Assembly (NCBI RefSeq): GCF_012726295.1 | Contig: NZ_JABAOB010000004.1 | Coordinates: 62,001-126,000 of the forward strand | DNA: 64,000 nt | Source of the DNA: Chitinophaga sp. Ak27 | GTDB lineage: Bacteria > Bacteroidota > Bacteroidia > Chitinophagales > Chitinophagaceae | Direction of reading: 5' to 3' | Part shown: in pieces, positions 17,228 through 28,158 of the stretch | Numbering within the stretch: position 1 is the first letter of the stretch | How the letters are laid out: every line of letters begins with the position of its first letter | The notes under the pieces: model-generated | The model's database searches: none | What the model was told of the DNA's origin: nothing | Seen by the model: the letters and a program-made list of their open reading frames with translations, nothing else | Translations under genes and position numbers: made by a program

Positions 17228-20200
17228 ATGAAATTTGAAGCGTCCTATCACCAGGAAAGACTGTGGTTTATTGATAAATTTGAAAAAGGTAATATTTATG
17301 ATAACAGCCCTGTATATCATAATGTACCTATAATATTACACTTGCATGGAGTGGTGGACCAGGAAGCGATGGAAATGGCTATCCGGGAACTGATACAACG
17401 GCACGATGCGCTCCGTACCGTTTTTGAACAGACCGATAATTTACCCTATCAGCAGGTAGAGGAGCATATTGCTTTTCAACTTGGCACTTGTTTAACAGAT
17501 CATGCCGATGAAGAACTGATAACCTATGCGCTATCGCTGGCATTACAGCCTATGACTTTTTTGGGTGAGCCCCTGATCCGGGGTTGGCTGATTACTTCAG
17601 CTTCAAAACAGTCGCTACTCGTCATCAGCATCCATCACAGTATCATTGATAAACCCTCTGTACAACTGTTTATTCAGGAGTTGACCGTGTTATATGAAGC
17701 CAGGGTCAATCATACCAAGGCTTCTCTGCCGGCTCCTTTACTGCCATATAGTGTCTTCTCAAAGTGGCAGAAGAACCTGGGAGCCTCCGCTATTAATGCC
17801 CTATTGTCTTATTGGAAGAGAAAGCTGAATGGAAAACTACAGGCGGTCGAGTTGCCCTTGGATCGTTCCAGGTCCCTGATTCATACTTTTTCTGCCGGCC
17901 GGCAGTCATTTCGCCTCGATCCGTCACTGGAGGTAGGAATAAAACGTGCCAGCGAGGCTGCCGGTGTCACCCCCAGGGTGTTTTTCCTGACAGCATTTAA
18001 ATGGTTATTGAAGAATTATTCTGGGGTAGAAGAAATTGTGCTGGGAACTCCTGCTGTAAACAGGATTCAACCGGAACTGAAAAATACGATCGGACCGATT
18101 TCCAATTTACTGGTACTGCGCACTTTTGTGGAAGAGCGGCTAACCTTTGCAGATCTTGCTGCCCGCATTGCTGACACCGAACATGAAGCGCTCCGGTTCC
18201 AGAGTATGCCTTTTGACAAACTTGTAAAAGAGCTGGCGCCGCAGATAGATATGGGACGCACAGCGCTGTTTGATATATTATTTGCGTATGAGGAAGAGAT
18301 GCCGGTGATTTACGAGGCAGGTCCCCTGTGCCTCGAGTATATAGAAACCAATCTTGGATGGGGTAAATATGATCTAAATCTGCTGGTACAAAAAAATGGT
18401 GATGCCTATCACGGTATATTGGTATATAACAGTGATTATTTTAATGGTGATACAATCAGTAGGATGATAGGACATTACCTGGAGTTATTGAAAAATGCAG
18501 TGAAGGAGCCTGCTACTGAATTAAGCCAGTTATCATTTTTGTCAATAGCAGAACGTGAAAAAATAATGTCGGCTTTCAATACCACCGGCATTGGTTATCA
18601 GGAAGATGCTACCATTATAGACCTGTTTAATATACAGGTAGGCAAACATCCGGCAAAGATAGCAATCAGGGATGGCGACACACGGCTGACCTATGCAGAA
18701 CTGGATACGAAAGCCAACAGGGTAGCTCATGCGCTCCGCAGGCAAGGGATAGGTCCTGAAAGTGTGGTTGCACTGGCCCTCGAACACCATTCGGAAATGA
18801 TCGTTGCCATTTTGGGAACGCTAAAGGTAGGAGCTGCCTACCTGCCCTTGGATCATCATTATCCGGATATAAGAACGAAATTTATGATAGAAGACAGTGG
18901 TTGCCGGATGATTATCAGCACCACGTCATATAATTGTGCGGTAATAGATAAAGCGACTGCTCTCCTTTTAGACCGGGACATCCGCGAAGAGGATACAGGC
19001 CGGATAGAAAATACAGCAACCTCCGCAAGTCTGGCCTATATCATTTATACATCTGGAACAACCGGGATGCCCAAAGGAGTAATGATTGAAAACCGGAATG
19101 TAGTCAGGTTGTTTTTTAATGATCGAGCGCTGTTTGATTTTAATGAAAATGATGTCTGGAGCCTGTTTCATTCATGTTGCTTTGACTTCTCGGTTTGGGA
19201 AATGTATGGAGCCCTGCTGTTTGGCGGAGAACTTGTAATAGTGCCAAAAGCCATAGCCAGGGATACGCCCGGATTTCTCCGGTTACTCCGTGAATACCAG
19301 GTCACAGTATTGAATCAAACACCCACCGCTTTTTATAATCTGAGCGAAACTATTCCGGAAGGTGACCAGTCCCTGAAGGTCAGGTATGTGATTTTTGGCG
19401 GGGAGGCATTGGCTCCTGCCAAGCTGACGAAATGGAGAAAGAACTACCCGGCAACCCGGCTTGTTAATATGTACGGGATCACCGAAACAACCGTTCATGT
19501 AACCTATAAAGAGATAACCGATCAGGAGATCAGTACCGGGAAAAGTAATGTTGGAAAACCTATTCCTACCACTACCGTGTATATCCTGGACAGTCAGTTA
19601 CAGCTTGTTCCTATAGGCGTAACTGGCGAGATATACGTCGGCGGAAAAGGCGTTGGTCGGGGATATCATGGCAATCCGGAGCTTACTGCCAGCCGGTTTA
19701 TTGCCAGCCCGTTTTCACCGGGTGAGAAGTTATATCGTTCCGGTGACAGTGGAAGATGGTTGGAGAATGGAGACATAGAGTATTATGGCCGCATTGATCA
19801 CCAGGTACAGCTACATGGCTTCCGGATCGAACCAGGGGAAATTGAATCCCGGATCGTGGCTTATGAGGGCGTGAAAGACGCGGTAGTTGTTTTATGGAGC
19901 CGGGAGGAGCAGCACTCACTTTGTGCCTATTATGTGGCAGACAATGCAGCAGATATACCGGCACTCCGCGCATTCTTGTCGGCCTTCCTGCCGGATTATA
20001 TGATACCCTCTTATTTTGTTTTGCTGGAGAGTATTCCATTGACAATAAATGGTAAAGTGGATAAAGCCGCGTTGCCCGCACCTGCTATCACGCTCGTTAA
20101 GGACCGGGAAACGCCGGGGAATGAACTGGAACGGCAGCTGGTAAAGATATACGAGGAGGTACTCGGTGTGGCAAATATCAGTATTAGTGATAATTTTTTC

Positions 20201-23200
20201 TTTTTAGGTGGCGATTCGATCAAAACCATACAAGTGTCATCCCGCCTACATAAAGAGGGCTATGAACTCAAGGTACAAGATATTTTCAGGTACCCTGAAA
20301 TAAAGAATCTCTCTGCCTGCATCCGCAAGAAAGGCGGGGAGGTTAGCCAGCATATCGTGCCCGGCAAAGCTCCTTTGTCGCCTATACAACGCTGGTTTTT
20401 TGAATCTGATTCAACAGACAGGCATTATTTTAACCAGGCTGTTGTATTGAAGTTTGCATATTGTGTAGATGAAGATGTTATCGCGGCAGTTTTTACAAAA
20501 CTGACAGCGCACCATGACGCCTTGCGGATGAGTTTTAAAGCACAGGGAGCAGCAATTATCCAGGAAACACAGAGAGATGGGTTACCATTTTCATTGGATG
20601 TATTAGAGCTGTTATCGGTAGCAGAAGATGCGCGGGAGGCTGCAATTACTGCAAAAGTGAATGAAGTGCAGGCAAGCATCGACCTGGAGAATGGCCCGCT
20701 GGTAAAACTGGTGTTATGCCATACCAATCATGGTAGCCAGTTGTTTGTCATTATCCATCACCTGGTAGTGGATGGTGTTTCCTGGCGTATCTTACTGGAA
20801 GATATGGACGCCCTTTTCCGCCAGCATCAGGAGAACAGAATAATGACACTGCCTGGTAAAACAACTGCTTTTAGTGAATGGGTGGCACAGCTGCAGGAAT
20901 ACGTAACTACCGCGCAGTTCGGAAAAGCCAGGAAATACTGGCATAAAAATCTATCAGACAACGTTCAGGTGCTCCCTTCGGATGTTGAAGGAAGTGCGTC
21001 GCTACTGGAAGATGTGGCAGGAACATCTTTTATTTTTCCGGCAGACCTTACAACGCAGTTGTTAACTGTTGCCAATCACCCTTATCGCACCAGTGCACAG
21101 GATTTATTACTCACTGCATTTACCATGGCATTGCAGGCCACATTTGGTATATCAGCAATCAATATTGACATGGAGGGACATGGGCGGGAGAGCATCGGTG
21201 GAAATATAGATGTAAGTAGGACTGTTGGATGGTTTACTACTATTTACCCGGTAAAGCTGATCTCCTGTGCAGGCAACGTAGGGCAGCAGATCCGGATGAA
21301 TAAAGAAAGCCTGCGGAGAGTACCAAATGGTGGTATTGATTTCGGGATTTGTAAATATTTTACCGACGACACCCATTGTCTGCAACAAAAAGATCCATCT
21401 GTCCGGTTCAACTACCTGGGACAGTTTGACGCAGATACATCTTCCTTATCTTTCGAAGTGAGTAGTGAGGCCGGTATAACAACAAGCCATAAACGAAAAT
21501 TTCCATATGCATTGGATGTATCGGCGATTGTGACTGGCGGACGCTTGCACGTAAGGGCATCCTTCAGTAGAAAACAATACCTGCAGGGTACTATCGACAG
21601 TTTGATGAATGCCTGTGAAGAAGCGCTGAAAGAGGTAGTCAGGCATTGTGTTACGGCTGAAAACCATTTGCGTACACCGGCCGACTTTACATATAGCGAA
21701 CTAAGTGTCAGCGAGGCGGATACCCTTCAACAGCGGTATGAGGTGCAGGACATGTATCCTTTGTCGCCCATGCAGGAAGGAATGCTATTTCATTCCCTCC
21801 TGGATCCCGCTTCTTACCTGGTTCAATTCTCCTACACATTGAAAGGTAATATTGATGTGACAGCCATGCAGACTGCCTTCAGTCAGCTTGTACAACGTTA
21901 TGATGTATTAAGGACCGTTTTTGTTTATGAGGGAATGGAAAGGCCGTTACAACTGGTGCTGAAGCAATTAAATGGGATTTGTAGTTTTACCGATATAAGA
22001 GAAGAAGTACGCCTGCATAAAAGATCGGAAGTTGTAAACCGGTACCGCCTGCAGGAACGCGATAAGCATTTTCGGCTGGACAATGACCTGTTGATCCGCA
22101 TCCATATTTTACAGGCAGGCAGCGGCGATTATGAATTTATCTGGTGTTATCATCATATATTGATGGACGGATGGTGTACTAATATATTAATCCGTGAGTT
22201 TACCAGGCTTTATGAGGCAGCCACCAGTGGTAGTAATGCTATACTTCCCGCCATCACTCCATATGTCAATTATATCAACTGGCTGGAAGAACAGGATGCT
22301 CAATTATCAAGAAGCTATTGGGAAAGGTACCTGTTTTCCTACGAAGGGCCTGCTGGTTTTCCGAAATTGAGCACAATAGCACAAACGGACGGCGTACGCC
22401 ACCGGGATGAAGAGGTGATGGTGCTTGGAATACCTTTGGTAAACCAGATGAAAGCCCTGGCTAATGAAACGGGCGTAACATTGAATACGCTGATGCAAAC
22501 CGCCTGGGGTATCTTGCTGTCAAGATATAACAATACCAACGATGTAGTTTTCGGCGCCGTGGTATCCGGGAGATCTGCTGAAATAGGAGGGGTGGAGAAC
22601 ATGATTGGTTTATTCATTAATACCATTCCGGTGAGAATCATCCTGGAAGAAGGAGGGACAGTAGCATCCCAGCTCCGGCGGGTACAGGAACGCGCATTGG
22701 AAAGCCTACGATATGAATACTATCCGCTCGTAAACATACAGGCTGAACTATTTAATGGCCGGGAGCTTATCAGTCATATTATGGCTTTTGAAAATTTCCC
22801 TGTGCTCGACCAGGTGGATGGCCTCCCGGGAATAACTGCTGATACCAGCTACCAGGTGACAGATGTAAAAATTTTCGAGGAAACCAATTATGACCTGACT
22901 ATCGTTATTGTACCCGGTGAAGAGATCACGATCAAATGCTGGTTTAATCCAGTTACTTACAGCAGGGAACTGGTAGCTGATTTGTTGCAGCAGTTTTCAA
23001 GGATTATCATGCAGATGACTGAAGATGCACAGCGGCAACTTAAAAGTATTTGTATGCTGGAAGATGCAGCATTTAATTTGTTGGTTGATGGCTTCAATGA
23101 TACCGCCAGGGACTACAATCGCCATATTACTATCCATGAATTATTTGAACAGCAGGTACTGGAAACACCTCATGCTACCGCACTTGTTTATGAAGATAAG

Positions 23201-26200
23201 ATATTGACGTATAATGAGTTGAATGTGCGTGCCAACCGATTGGCAAGACAAATGATGGCCGACAGCACAGAAGGAGGTGAACTGGTGGCAATACTAATGA
23301 ACCGTTCACCGGAGATGATCATTACCCTTTTTGCCATCCTGAAATCCGGTGGTACTTATGTACCTATTGAACCGCATCTCCCGGATGGCCGGATCATTCG
23401 CCTGTTGCAGTCGTTAGGTTGCAGGAAACTTGTAATAGACAAGCAGCAATGCCTGAGAATGGCCGGTATCAGGAAAGCGGTCGCGAGTCTGCAACAGGTA
23501 TATTGTTTTGATCTGCCGGAAGAAAATACTGACTGTATTTCTATCGAAATGGACTGCGGTGATTATCGGGATGATAACCTCAACAGATCTGTAAGTGCAA
23601 ACGATACAGCGTACGTTATTTTCACCTCAGGATCTTCCGGAATGCCGAAGGGGGTTGTTGTCAGGCACCAGCCGGTGATCAACCTGATAGAATGGGTAAA
23701 TAATACTTATCATATTAACAGAAATGATAAGGTGTTATTTGTGTCGTCACTGAGTTTCGATCTGTCCGTTTATGATATCTTTGGTTTACTGGCTGCCGGC
23801 GGGAGCGTGCAGATAGTACCCAACACCGATATCGGAGAGCCCCAAAAACTACTGCAACAGATATACAGGTATGGAATTACTTACTGGGATTCTGCTCCTG
23901 CAGCCCTACAACAACTGACACCATGGCTGGAAGAAGAGCAAATGCAGCATAATGCATTAAGGCTTGTATTTCTCAGCGGTGACTGGATTCCCCTGAATTT
24001 GCCCACCGTCATAAAATCAGTCTTTCGCAAAGCGGAGGTAATTGCACTCGGCGGCGCTACTGAAGCTACCGTGTGGTCTAATTCTTATCCGGTACAATCA
24101 GTAGATCCGCAATGGAAAAGTATTCCCTATGGTAAGCCGATGCAAAATGCAAAGTATTATATCCTGGATAAGGATTTGCAACCCTGCCCCATAGGCGTAC
24201 CCGGAGACCTGTTTATCGGCGGGGAGTGTATTGCTGACGGATATCTCAACGAAGTGGCACTGACTGCATTCCGCTTTATAGACAATCCTTTCCGGACAGG
24301 TGAAAAAATGTATCGGACAGGGGATACGGCCAGATGGTATGCAGATGGGAATATTGAATTTCTTGGAAGAAAGGATGCGCAGGTAAAAATCCGCGGCCAT
24401 CGTATTGAACTGGGAGAAATACAGTACCAACTCCGGCAGGTACCCGGTATTAAAGAGGCCCGCGTTTTCGTACAGCAAAACCAGGCAGCAGATAAGTTTC
24501 TCTGTGCCTATTTTATTTCAGATCAGCCCATAGAAGCGATAGACCTTAGAACCCGGTTACAGGAAGAATTACCCAGCTATATGGTGCCGGTCCATTTTAT
24601 ACAGATCCCCTCATTTCCCGTTACTGCCAATGGAAAATTAGATATATCAGCATTGCCGAATCCGGTTGAAAGTACTGGAGCACGAGATATTACAGCACCA
24701 CGTAATCACATAGAACGGCAATTGTTACAGAGCTGGGCGCATGTTTTTAAAAGGCCGGAAGATACGATCAGTATACACGATAATTTCTTTGACCTCGGCG
24801 GGCATTCTATTAAAGCTGCGGTATTGGTATCCTATATCAATAAGAAGATGAATACCGATCTGCCACTGCGGGCTGTTTTTTCGGCGCCCACCATTGCAGA
24901 ACTGGCATTGCATTGTAAATCCCGGAAACCCGGAGGAGGGATCACGCTAAGAAAGGCTGAGAAAAAGGAGTACTACAAAACAACTTCCACTCAGCAGCAG
25001 CTTTTCCTGGTACAGAAAATCTACCCGCAATCAACAGCATATAACCTCACCTATACCTGTGACCTGGGGAACGCCATATCGCCGGAGAAATTGGCAACGG
25101 TAGTTAATATGCTGGTCAAAAGACATGAAGCATTGAGAACATCTTTCCGGTTACAGAGAAGTAAATTGATACAATTTGTGCTGCCGGAGCTTCAAATAGA
25201 AATAGAATATATATTGATACAGGCGGACAGTGACACATCGTTCAGGGAACAATTAAAAGAACAAGTAAAGCGCTTCATACGGCCCTTTTCTTTTGACATG
25301 GACAACACTCCCCTGATCAGAATCGGCTATGTTGACGGGTTACGTAAGGTAGCTTTAGTGGATATGCATCATATAATATCTGATCAAATATCGCAACAGA
25401 TACTGGCAAGGGAACTTACCGGCCTTTTGCAGGGAAATGAATTGCCGTTACAACAGTTTCACTACAAGGATATTGCCGAAGCAAGAAATACAAAACAGTT
25501 TCGCCGGCATTTTGAAAAAATGGAAAACTATTGGGTAGGTAAGCTAAACGGTACACTACCGGAAATTAATCTCTCTGATAAACCCCGCCCCGCGGTGAAG
25601 TCTTTTGATGGAGCGAGAGTTGATTTCGTGATTGAGGAAGGAGATACACAATGGCTTAAAACCTACGCACATAGTGAAAAAACAACCCTGAATGTCCTGG
25701 TTTTAACACTTTTTAATGTTGTAATAGCCACTGTTACCCGGATGGAGGAGGTGGTTATGGGTTTTAATCTATCCGGCAGGAGCAGCCAGGAACTGGAAAA
25801 TGTGGTAGGTTCATTATTGAATACACTGGTGCTGCATACTTTTCCACTTTCAGACAGGCGTTTCAGTGACTATTTTAAAACAGTAAGCAATACATTTATG
25901 GAAGCAGTGGAACACCAGGAGTTTACTTTAGACGATTTACTGCAAGTGCTTAACGTTCCCCGCGATACCTCCCGTAACCCGCTTTTTGAAATCATGTATG
26001 ATTTTTATGAACCGGAGACGGAAGGCAATAATACTACTATCTCACATATTGCCGGAGTATTGGAAAATAATATTTCAAAATTTGATCTGTGTTTGCAGAT
26101 TAGTGCCGGCACAAAATTATACGGCTCCTTTTATTATGCCAGCGCTGTCTTGGACGAGAAAACTATTCATCGATATATCAGTATTTTCCGGAGGTGTATC

Positions 26201-26281
26201 GCTGCAATCCGGGAAAACAGGGATGTACTGTTGAAGGATATGAATGTTTTAGCAACAACTCAAAATATAATGTCATTATGA
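17228..26281 (+). CDS. NRPS, C-A(Thr)-T-E-C-A(Cys-like)-T-C
   Basis: A 3017-residue synthetase. Order: C1 (1-430, HHSIIDK at His136), A1 (460-955), T1 (Ser997), E (1040-1480, HHLVVDG at His1177), C2 (1510-1945, HHILMDG at His1642), A2 (1965-2470), T2 (Ser2527), C3 (2575-3005, HHIISDQ at His2714). A1 pocket DFWNIGMVHK is exactly the classical Thr code; with the E domain it gives a D-Thr-type residue. A2 reads DLYDFSLVWK and carries the L-S-G-D-W-I-P and G-G-A-T-E-A motifs of Cys-type A domains (Cys code recalled as DLYNLSLIWK), but adjacent C domains are not heterocyclising. C1 and C3 have Lys and Gln in place of the motif glycine. The preceding synthetase also ends in a C domain, so two C domains meet here. 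I start at 17228, where the C-domain homology begins; an ATG 48 bp upstream adds nothing recognisable. Confidence 0.9.
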   Translation: MKFEASYHQERLWFIDKFEKGNIYDNSPVYHNVPIILHLHGVVDQEAMEMAIRELIQRHDALRTVFEQTDNLPYQQVEEHIAFQLGTCLTDHADEELITYALSLALQPMTFLGEPLIRGWLITSASKQSLLVISIHHSIIDKPSVQLFIQELTVLYEARVNHTKASLPAPLLPYSVFSKWQKNLGASAINALLSYWKRKLNGKLQAVELPLDRSRSLIHTFSAGRQSFRLDPSLEVGIKRASEAAGVTPRVFFLTAFKWLLKNYSGVEEIVLGTPAVNRIQPELKNTIGPISNLLVLRTFVEERLTFADLAARIADTEHEALRFQSMPFDKLVKELAPQIDMGRTALFDILFAYEEEMPVIYEAGPLCLEYIETNLGWGKYDLNLLVQKNGDAYHGILVYNSDYFNGDTISRMIGHYLELLKNAVKEPATELSQLSFLSIAEREKIMSAFNTTGIGYQEDATIIDLFNIQVGKHPAKIAIRDGDTRLTYAELDTKANRVAHALRRQGIGPESVVALALEHHSEMIVAILGTLKVGAAYLPLDHHYPDIRTKFMIEDSGCRMIISTTSYNCAVIDKATALLLDRDIREEDTGRIENTATSASLAYIIYTSGTTGMPKGVMIENRNVVRLFFNDRALFDFNENDVWSLFHSCCFDFSVWEMYGALLFGGELVIVPKAIARDTPGFLRLLREYQVTVLNQTPTAFYNLSETIPEGDQSLKVRYVIFGGEALAPAKLTKWRKNYPATRLVNMYGITETTVHVTYKEITDQEISTGKSNVGKPIPTTTVYILDSQLQLVPIGVTGEIYVGGKGVGRGYHGNPELTASRFIASPFSPGEKLYRSGDSGRWLENGDIEYYGRIDHQVQLHGFRIEPGEIESRIVAYEGVKDAVVVLWSREEQHSLCAYYVADNAADIPALRAFLSAFLPDYMIPSYFVLLESIPLTINGKVDKAALPAPAITLVKDRETPGNELERQLVKIYEEVLGVANISISDNFFFLGGDSIKTIQVSSRLHKEGYELKVQDIFRYPEIKNLSACIRKKGGEVSQHIVPGKAPLSPIQRWFFESDSTDRHYFNQAVVLKFAYCVDEDVIAAVFTKLTAHHDALRMSFKAQGAAIIQETQRDGLPFSLDVLELLSVAEDAREAAITAKVNEVQASIDLENGPLVKLVLCHTNHGSQLFVIIHHLVVDGVSWRILLEDMDALFRQHQENRIMTLPGKTTAFSEWVAQLQEYVTTAQFGKARKYWHKNLSDNVQVLPSDVEGSASLLEDVAGTSFIFPADLTTQLLTVANHPYRTSAQDLLLTAFTMALQATFGISAINIDMEGHGRESIGGNIDVSRTVGWFTTIYPVKLISCAGNVGQQIRMNKESLRRVPNGGIDFGICKYFTDDTHCLQQKDPSVRFNYLGQFDADTSSLSFEVSSEAGITTSHKRKFPYALDVSAIVTGGRLHVRASFSRKQYLQGTIDSLMNACEEALKEVVRHCVTAENHLRTPADFTYSELSVSEADTLQQRYEVQDMYPLSPMQEGMLFHSLLDPASYLVQFSYTLKGNIDVTAMQTAFSQLVQRYDVLRTVFVYEGMERPLQLVLKQLNGICSFTDIREEVRLHKRSEVVNRYRLQERDKHFRLDNDLLIRIHILQAGSGDYEFIWCYHHILMDGWCTNILIREFTRLYEAATSGSNAILPAITPYVNYINWLEEQDAQLSRSYWERYLFSYEGPAGFPKLSTIAQTDGVRHRDEEVMVLGIPLVNQMKALANETGVTLNTLMQTAWGILLSRYNNTNDVVFGAVVSGRSAEIGGVENMIGLFINTIPVRIILEEGGTVASQLRRVQERALESLRYEYYPLVNIQAELFNGRELISHIMAFENFPVLDQVDGLPGITADTSYQVTDVKIFEETNYDLTIVIVPGEEITIKCWFNPVTYSRELVADLLQQFSRIIMQMTEDAQRQLKSICMLEDAAFNLLVDGFNDTARDYNRHITIHELFEQQVLETPHATALVYEDKILTYNELNVRANRLARQMMADSTEGGELVAILMNRSPEMIITLFAILKSGGTYVPIEPHLPDGRIIRLLQSLGCRKLVIDKQQCLRMAGIRKAVASLQQVYCFDLPEENTDCISIEMDCGDYRDDNLNRSVSANDTAYVIFTSGSSGMPKGVVVRHQPVINLIEWVNNTYHINRNDKVLFVSSLSFDLSVYDIFGLLAAGGSVQIVPNTDIGEPQKLLQQIYRYGITYWDSAPAALQQLTPWLEEEQMQHNALRLVFLSGDWIPLNLPTVIKSVFRKAEVIALGGATEATVWSNSYPVQSVDPQWKSIPYGKPMQNAKYYILDKDLQPCPIGVPGDLFIGGECIADGYLNEVALTAFRFIDNPFRTGEKMYRTGDTARWYADGNIEFLGRKDAQVKIRGHRIELGEIQYQLRQVPGIKEARVFVQQNQAADKFLCAYFISDQPIEAIDLRTRLQEELPSYMVPVHFIQIPSFPVTANGKLDISALPNPVESTGARDITAPRNHIERQLLQSWAHVFKRPEDTISIHDNFFDLGGHSIKAAVLVSYINKKMNTDLPLRAVFSAPTIAELALHCKSRKPGGGITLRKAEKKEYYKTTSTQQQLFLVQKIYPQSTAYNLTYTCDLGNAISPEKLATVVNMLVKRHEALRTSFRLQRSKLIQFVLPELQIEIEYILIQADSDTSFREQLKEQVKRFIRPFSFDMDNTPLIRIGYVDGLRKVALVDMHHIISDQISQQILARELTGLLQGNELPLQQFHYKDIAEARNTKQFRRHFEKMENYWVGKLNGTLPEINLSDKPRPAVKSFDGARVDFVIEEGDTQWLKTYAHSEKTTLNVLVLTLFNVVIATVTRMEEVVMGFNLSGRSSQELENVVGSLLNTLVLHTFPLSDRRFSDYFKTVSNTFMEAVEHQEFTLDDLLQVLNVPRDTSRNPLFEIMYDFYEPETEGNNTTISHIAGVLENNISKFDLCLQISAGTKLYGSFYYASAVLDEKTIHRYISIFRRCIAAIRENRDVLLKDMNVLATTQNIMSL
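26278..26281 (+). promoter_or_regulatory. ATGA stop/start overlap (translational coupling)
   Basis: The TGA of the Thr synthetase overlaps the ATG of the A(Asn)-T protein. This suggests coupled translation of the terminal C domain and the A-T pair it should serve. A second in-frame ATG follows immediately at 26281. Confidence 0.7.
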
Positions 26282-28125
26282 TGAGCATGGAGAATATAAA
26301 GAAGGATCAATCGCTGCATTTTTTATTCGAAGAAATGGTATTAAAATATCCGGGAAATACAGCGGTTATTGGCCGGCAGTTTTCAATTTCTTATGCCGGG
26401 TTGAATGAAAAAGCAGAAGGGATAAAGAATTACCTGTTATCTGCCGGGTTGCAGAAAGGCGCTCCTGTAGCAGTTATGATGCCATCTTGCCTGGAAGCCG
26501 TCGTTGCGCTGTTAGGTATTTTAAAGGCAGGTGGAGCATTTTTACCGATACATCCGGATATCCCGGCCAAACGCTTTCTGTACTTGCTGGAAAATAGCGA
26601 TTGTAAGTTGCTGCTGTTTAAAAATATGCAGCAGCAGATCCCGGCAGGCATACGTGCAGCAGATATTATGAAGGAGGAGCTTTTTACCGGACAAATACCT
26701 GTTCCGGCGCCAGCTATCACCGGATCGGATCTGGCATATATTTTATATACATCGGGATCTACAGGCGATCCAAAGGGCGTGATGATTGAACACCGCAGTA
26801 TTGTCAACTATATTACGTGGGCGTCCCGTACCTATCTTGAGGGGCAACAGCTTAATTTTCCGCTGTTTACACCGTTGAGCTTCGACCTCACACTTACTTC
26901 CGTTTTTACGCCATTAATCAGTGGCAGCGCGATTATTGTTTTTGAGGAAGAACTGAGTAAAATTAACCTGCACAGGATCCTGGAACATGAAAAAGTAGAT
27001 ATCATAAAGCTGACGCCTTCGCACCTGAAAATGATCAGCCGTTTGCAAATTTCGCGTAGTGCTGTGAAAAAGTTCATTGTAGGGGGAGAGGCCCTGGAAA
27101 CGTCATTGGCGGCGGGTATTGCGGCACAGTTTCCGGAGGTGGAAATCTTTAATGAATATGGTCCAACGGAGACTACCGTTGGGGCTATGGTTTACAAGTA
27201 TCGTCATGGGATAGACAATAGCACTACCGTGCCGCTTGGAGAAGCAATTGACCACATGCAGGTATTAGTGCTTGATAACCAGTTAATGCCCGTCCCGGAA
27301 GGAGAACAGGGTGAAATATATATCAGTGGAGCCGGGTTGGCAAGAGGATATGCCGGCTCCCCTGAATTGACCCGGCACCGGTTTATAGATCATCCGTATG
27401 CACCCAATGAACGTCTATATATTACAGGTGATATTGCGACTGTATTACCCGGGAATGTAATAGAATTTGAAGGGCGAAGTGATGACCTGGTAAAAATTAA
27501 TGGTTATAGAATTGAACCGGCAGAGATCCGTAAAATACTATCCACGGTAGCTGGTGTCGCGGACTGTTATGTGATGGCCAGGAAAACGGCCATGGGAGAG
27601 CTGATGCTTTGTGCCTATTATATTTCAGAGAGCGAAATAGCGGTAAAGGAAATGAAGCGCGTACTGGCTGGGTATATTCCGCAATACATGATGCCGGCCC
27701 ATTTTATCCGAGTTAAGGCATTTCAGCTTACCTCAAATGGGAAGCTGGATAAAAATGCATTACCTGAACCAGGATCGGTAGTATTGGAAGAAATTGTCCG
27801 ACCGGTGCATGAAATGGAAAAACTGCTGGCCGCTTACTGGAAAGAAGTACTGGGACTGGATGAAGTGGGTGTTTGCAACAGCTTCTTTGATATCGGAGGT
27901 AATTCGCTTAAAGTTATTGAGATCTGCCATTTGCTGAAAGCAGATGTTAATGAATCAGAGGAAGATCTCATCCTGCTGTTTTTTAAGTATCCTACTATTC
28001 GTTCGTTTGCAGCTTACCTGCGCTCAAAGAAAACATCCGGAGAGGACGAGGTGCAGGCGGAAGACCTTCGGGTACCGCAAAACCGCTTTGCGCAAATGCG
28101 GCAAAACGGACAAGATGAAATGTAA
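26278..28125 (+). CDS. NRPS didomain A(Asn)-T
   Basis: A 615-residue protein with one A domain (1-520, core A3 Y-T-S-G-S-T-G-D-P-K-G near 158) and one carrier (Ser543 in G-G-N-S). The pocket reads DLTKIGEVGK, identical to that of the D-Asn synthetase, so Asn or 3-methyl-Asn is predicted. The matching condensation domain is the last domain of the preceding protein, so the usual C-A-T module is split between C and A with no half-C here. The next gene starts with a ketosynthase, implying that the asparaginyl unit is extended with malonate. I use the ATG at 26278, overlapping the upstream stop, rather than a possible start at 26194 that would run through the end of the preceding gene. It differs from the other split junctions in lacking the half-C. 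Confidence 0.9.
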   Translation: MMSMENIKKDQSLHFLFEEMVLKYPGNTAVIGRQFSISYAGLNEKAEGIKNYLLSAGLQKGAPVAVMMPSCLEAVVALLGILKAGGAFLPIHPDIPAKRFLYLLENSDCKLLLFKNMQQQIPAGIRAADIMKEELFTGQIPVPAPAITGSDLAYILYTSGSTGDPKGVMIEHRSIVNYITWASRTYLEGQQLNFPLFTPLSFDLTLTSVFTPLISGSAIIVFEEELSKINLHRILEHEKVDIIKLTPSHLKMISRLQISRSAVKKFIVGGEALETSLAAGIAAQFPEVEIFNEYGPTETTVGAMVYKYRHGIDNSTTVPLGEAIDHMQVLVLDNQLMPVPEGEQGEIYISGAGLARGYAGSPELTRHRFIDHPYAPNERLYITGDIATVLPGNVIEFEGRSDDLVKINGYRIEPAEIRKILSTVAGVADCYVMARKTAMGELMLCAYYISESEIAVKEMKRVLAGYIPQYMMPAHFIRVKAFQLTSNGKLDKNALPEPGSVVLEEIVRPVHEMEKLLAAYWKEVLGLDEVGVCNSFFDIGGNSLKVIEICHLLKADVNESEEDLILLFFKYPTIRSFAAYLRSKKTSGEDEVQAEDLRVPQNRFAQMRQNGQDEM

Positions 28126-28158
28126 ATATGGCGATATACATCATTAACTAATAGTTCC

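Noticed and set aside
22900..26281. Heterocyclisation (thiazoline-forming) module
   Set aside because: The condensation domains next to the Cys-like A domain have HHxxxD motifs, not the D-x-x-x-x-D motif of cyclisation domains.
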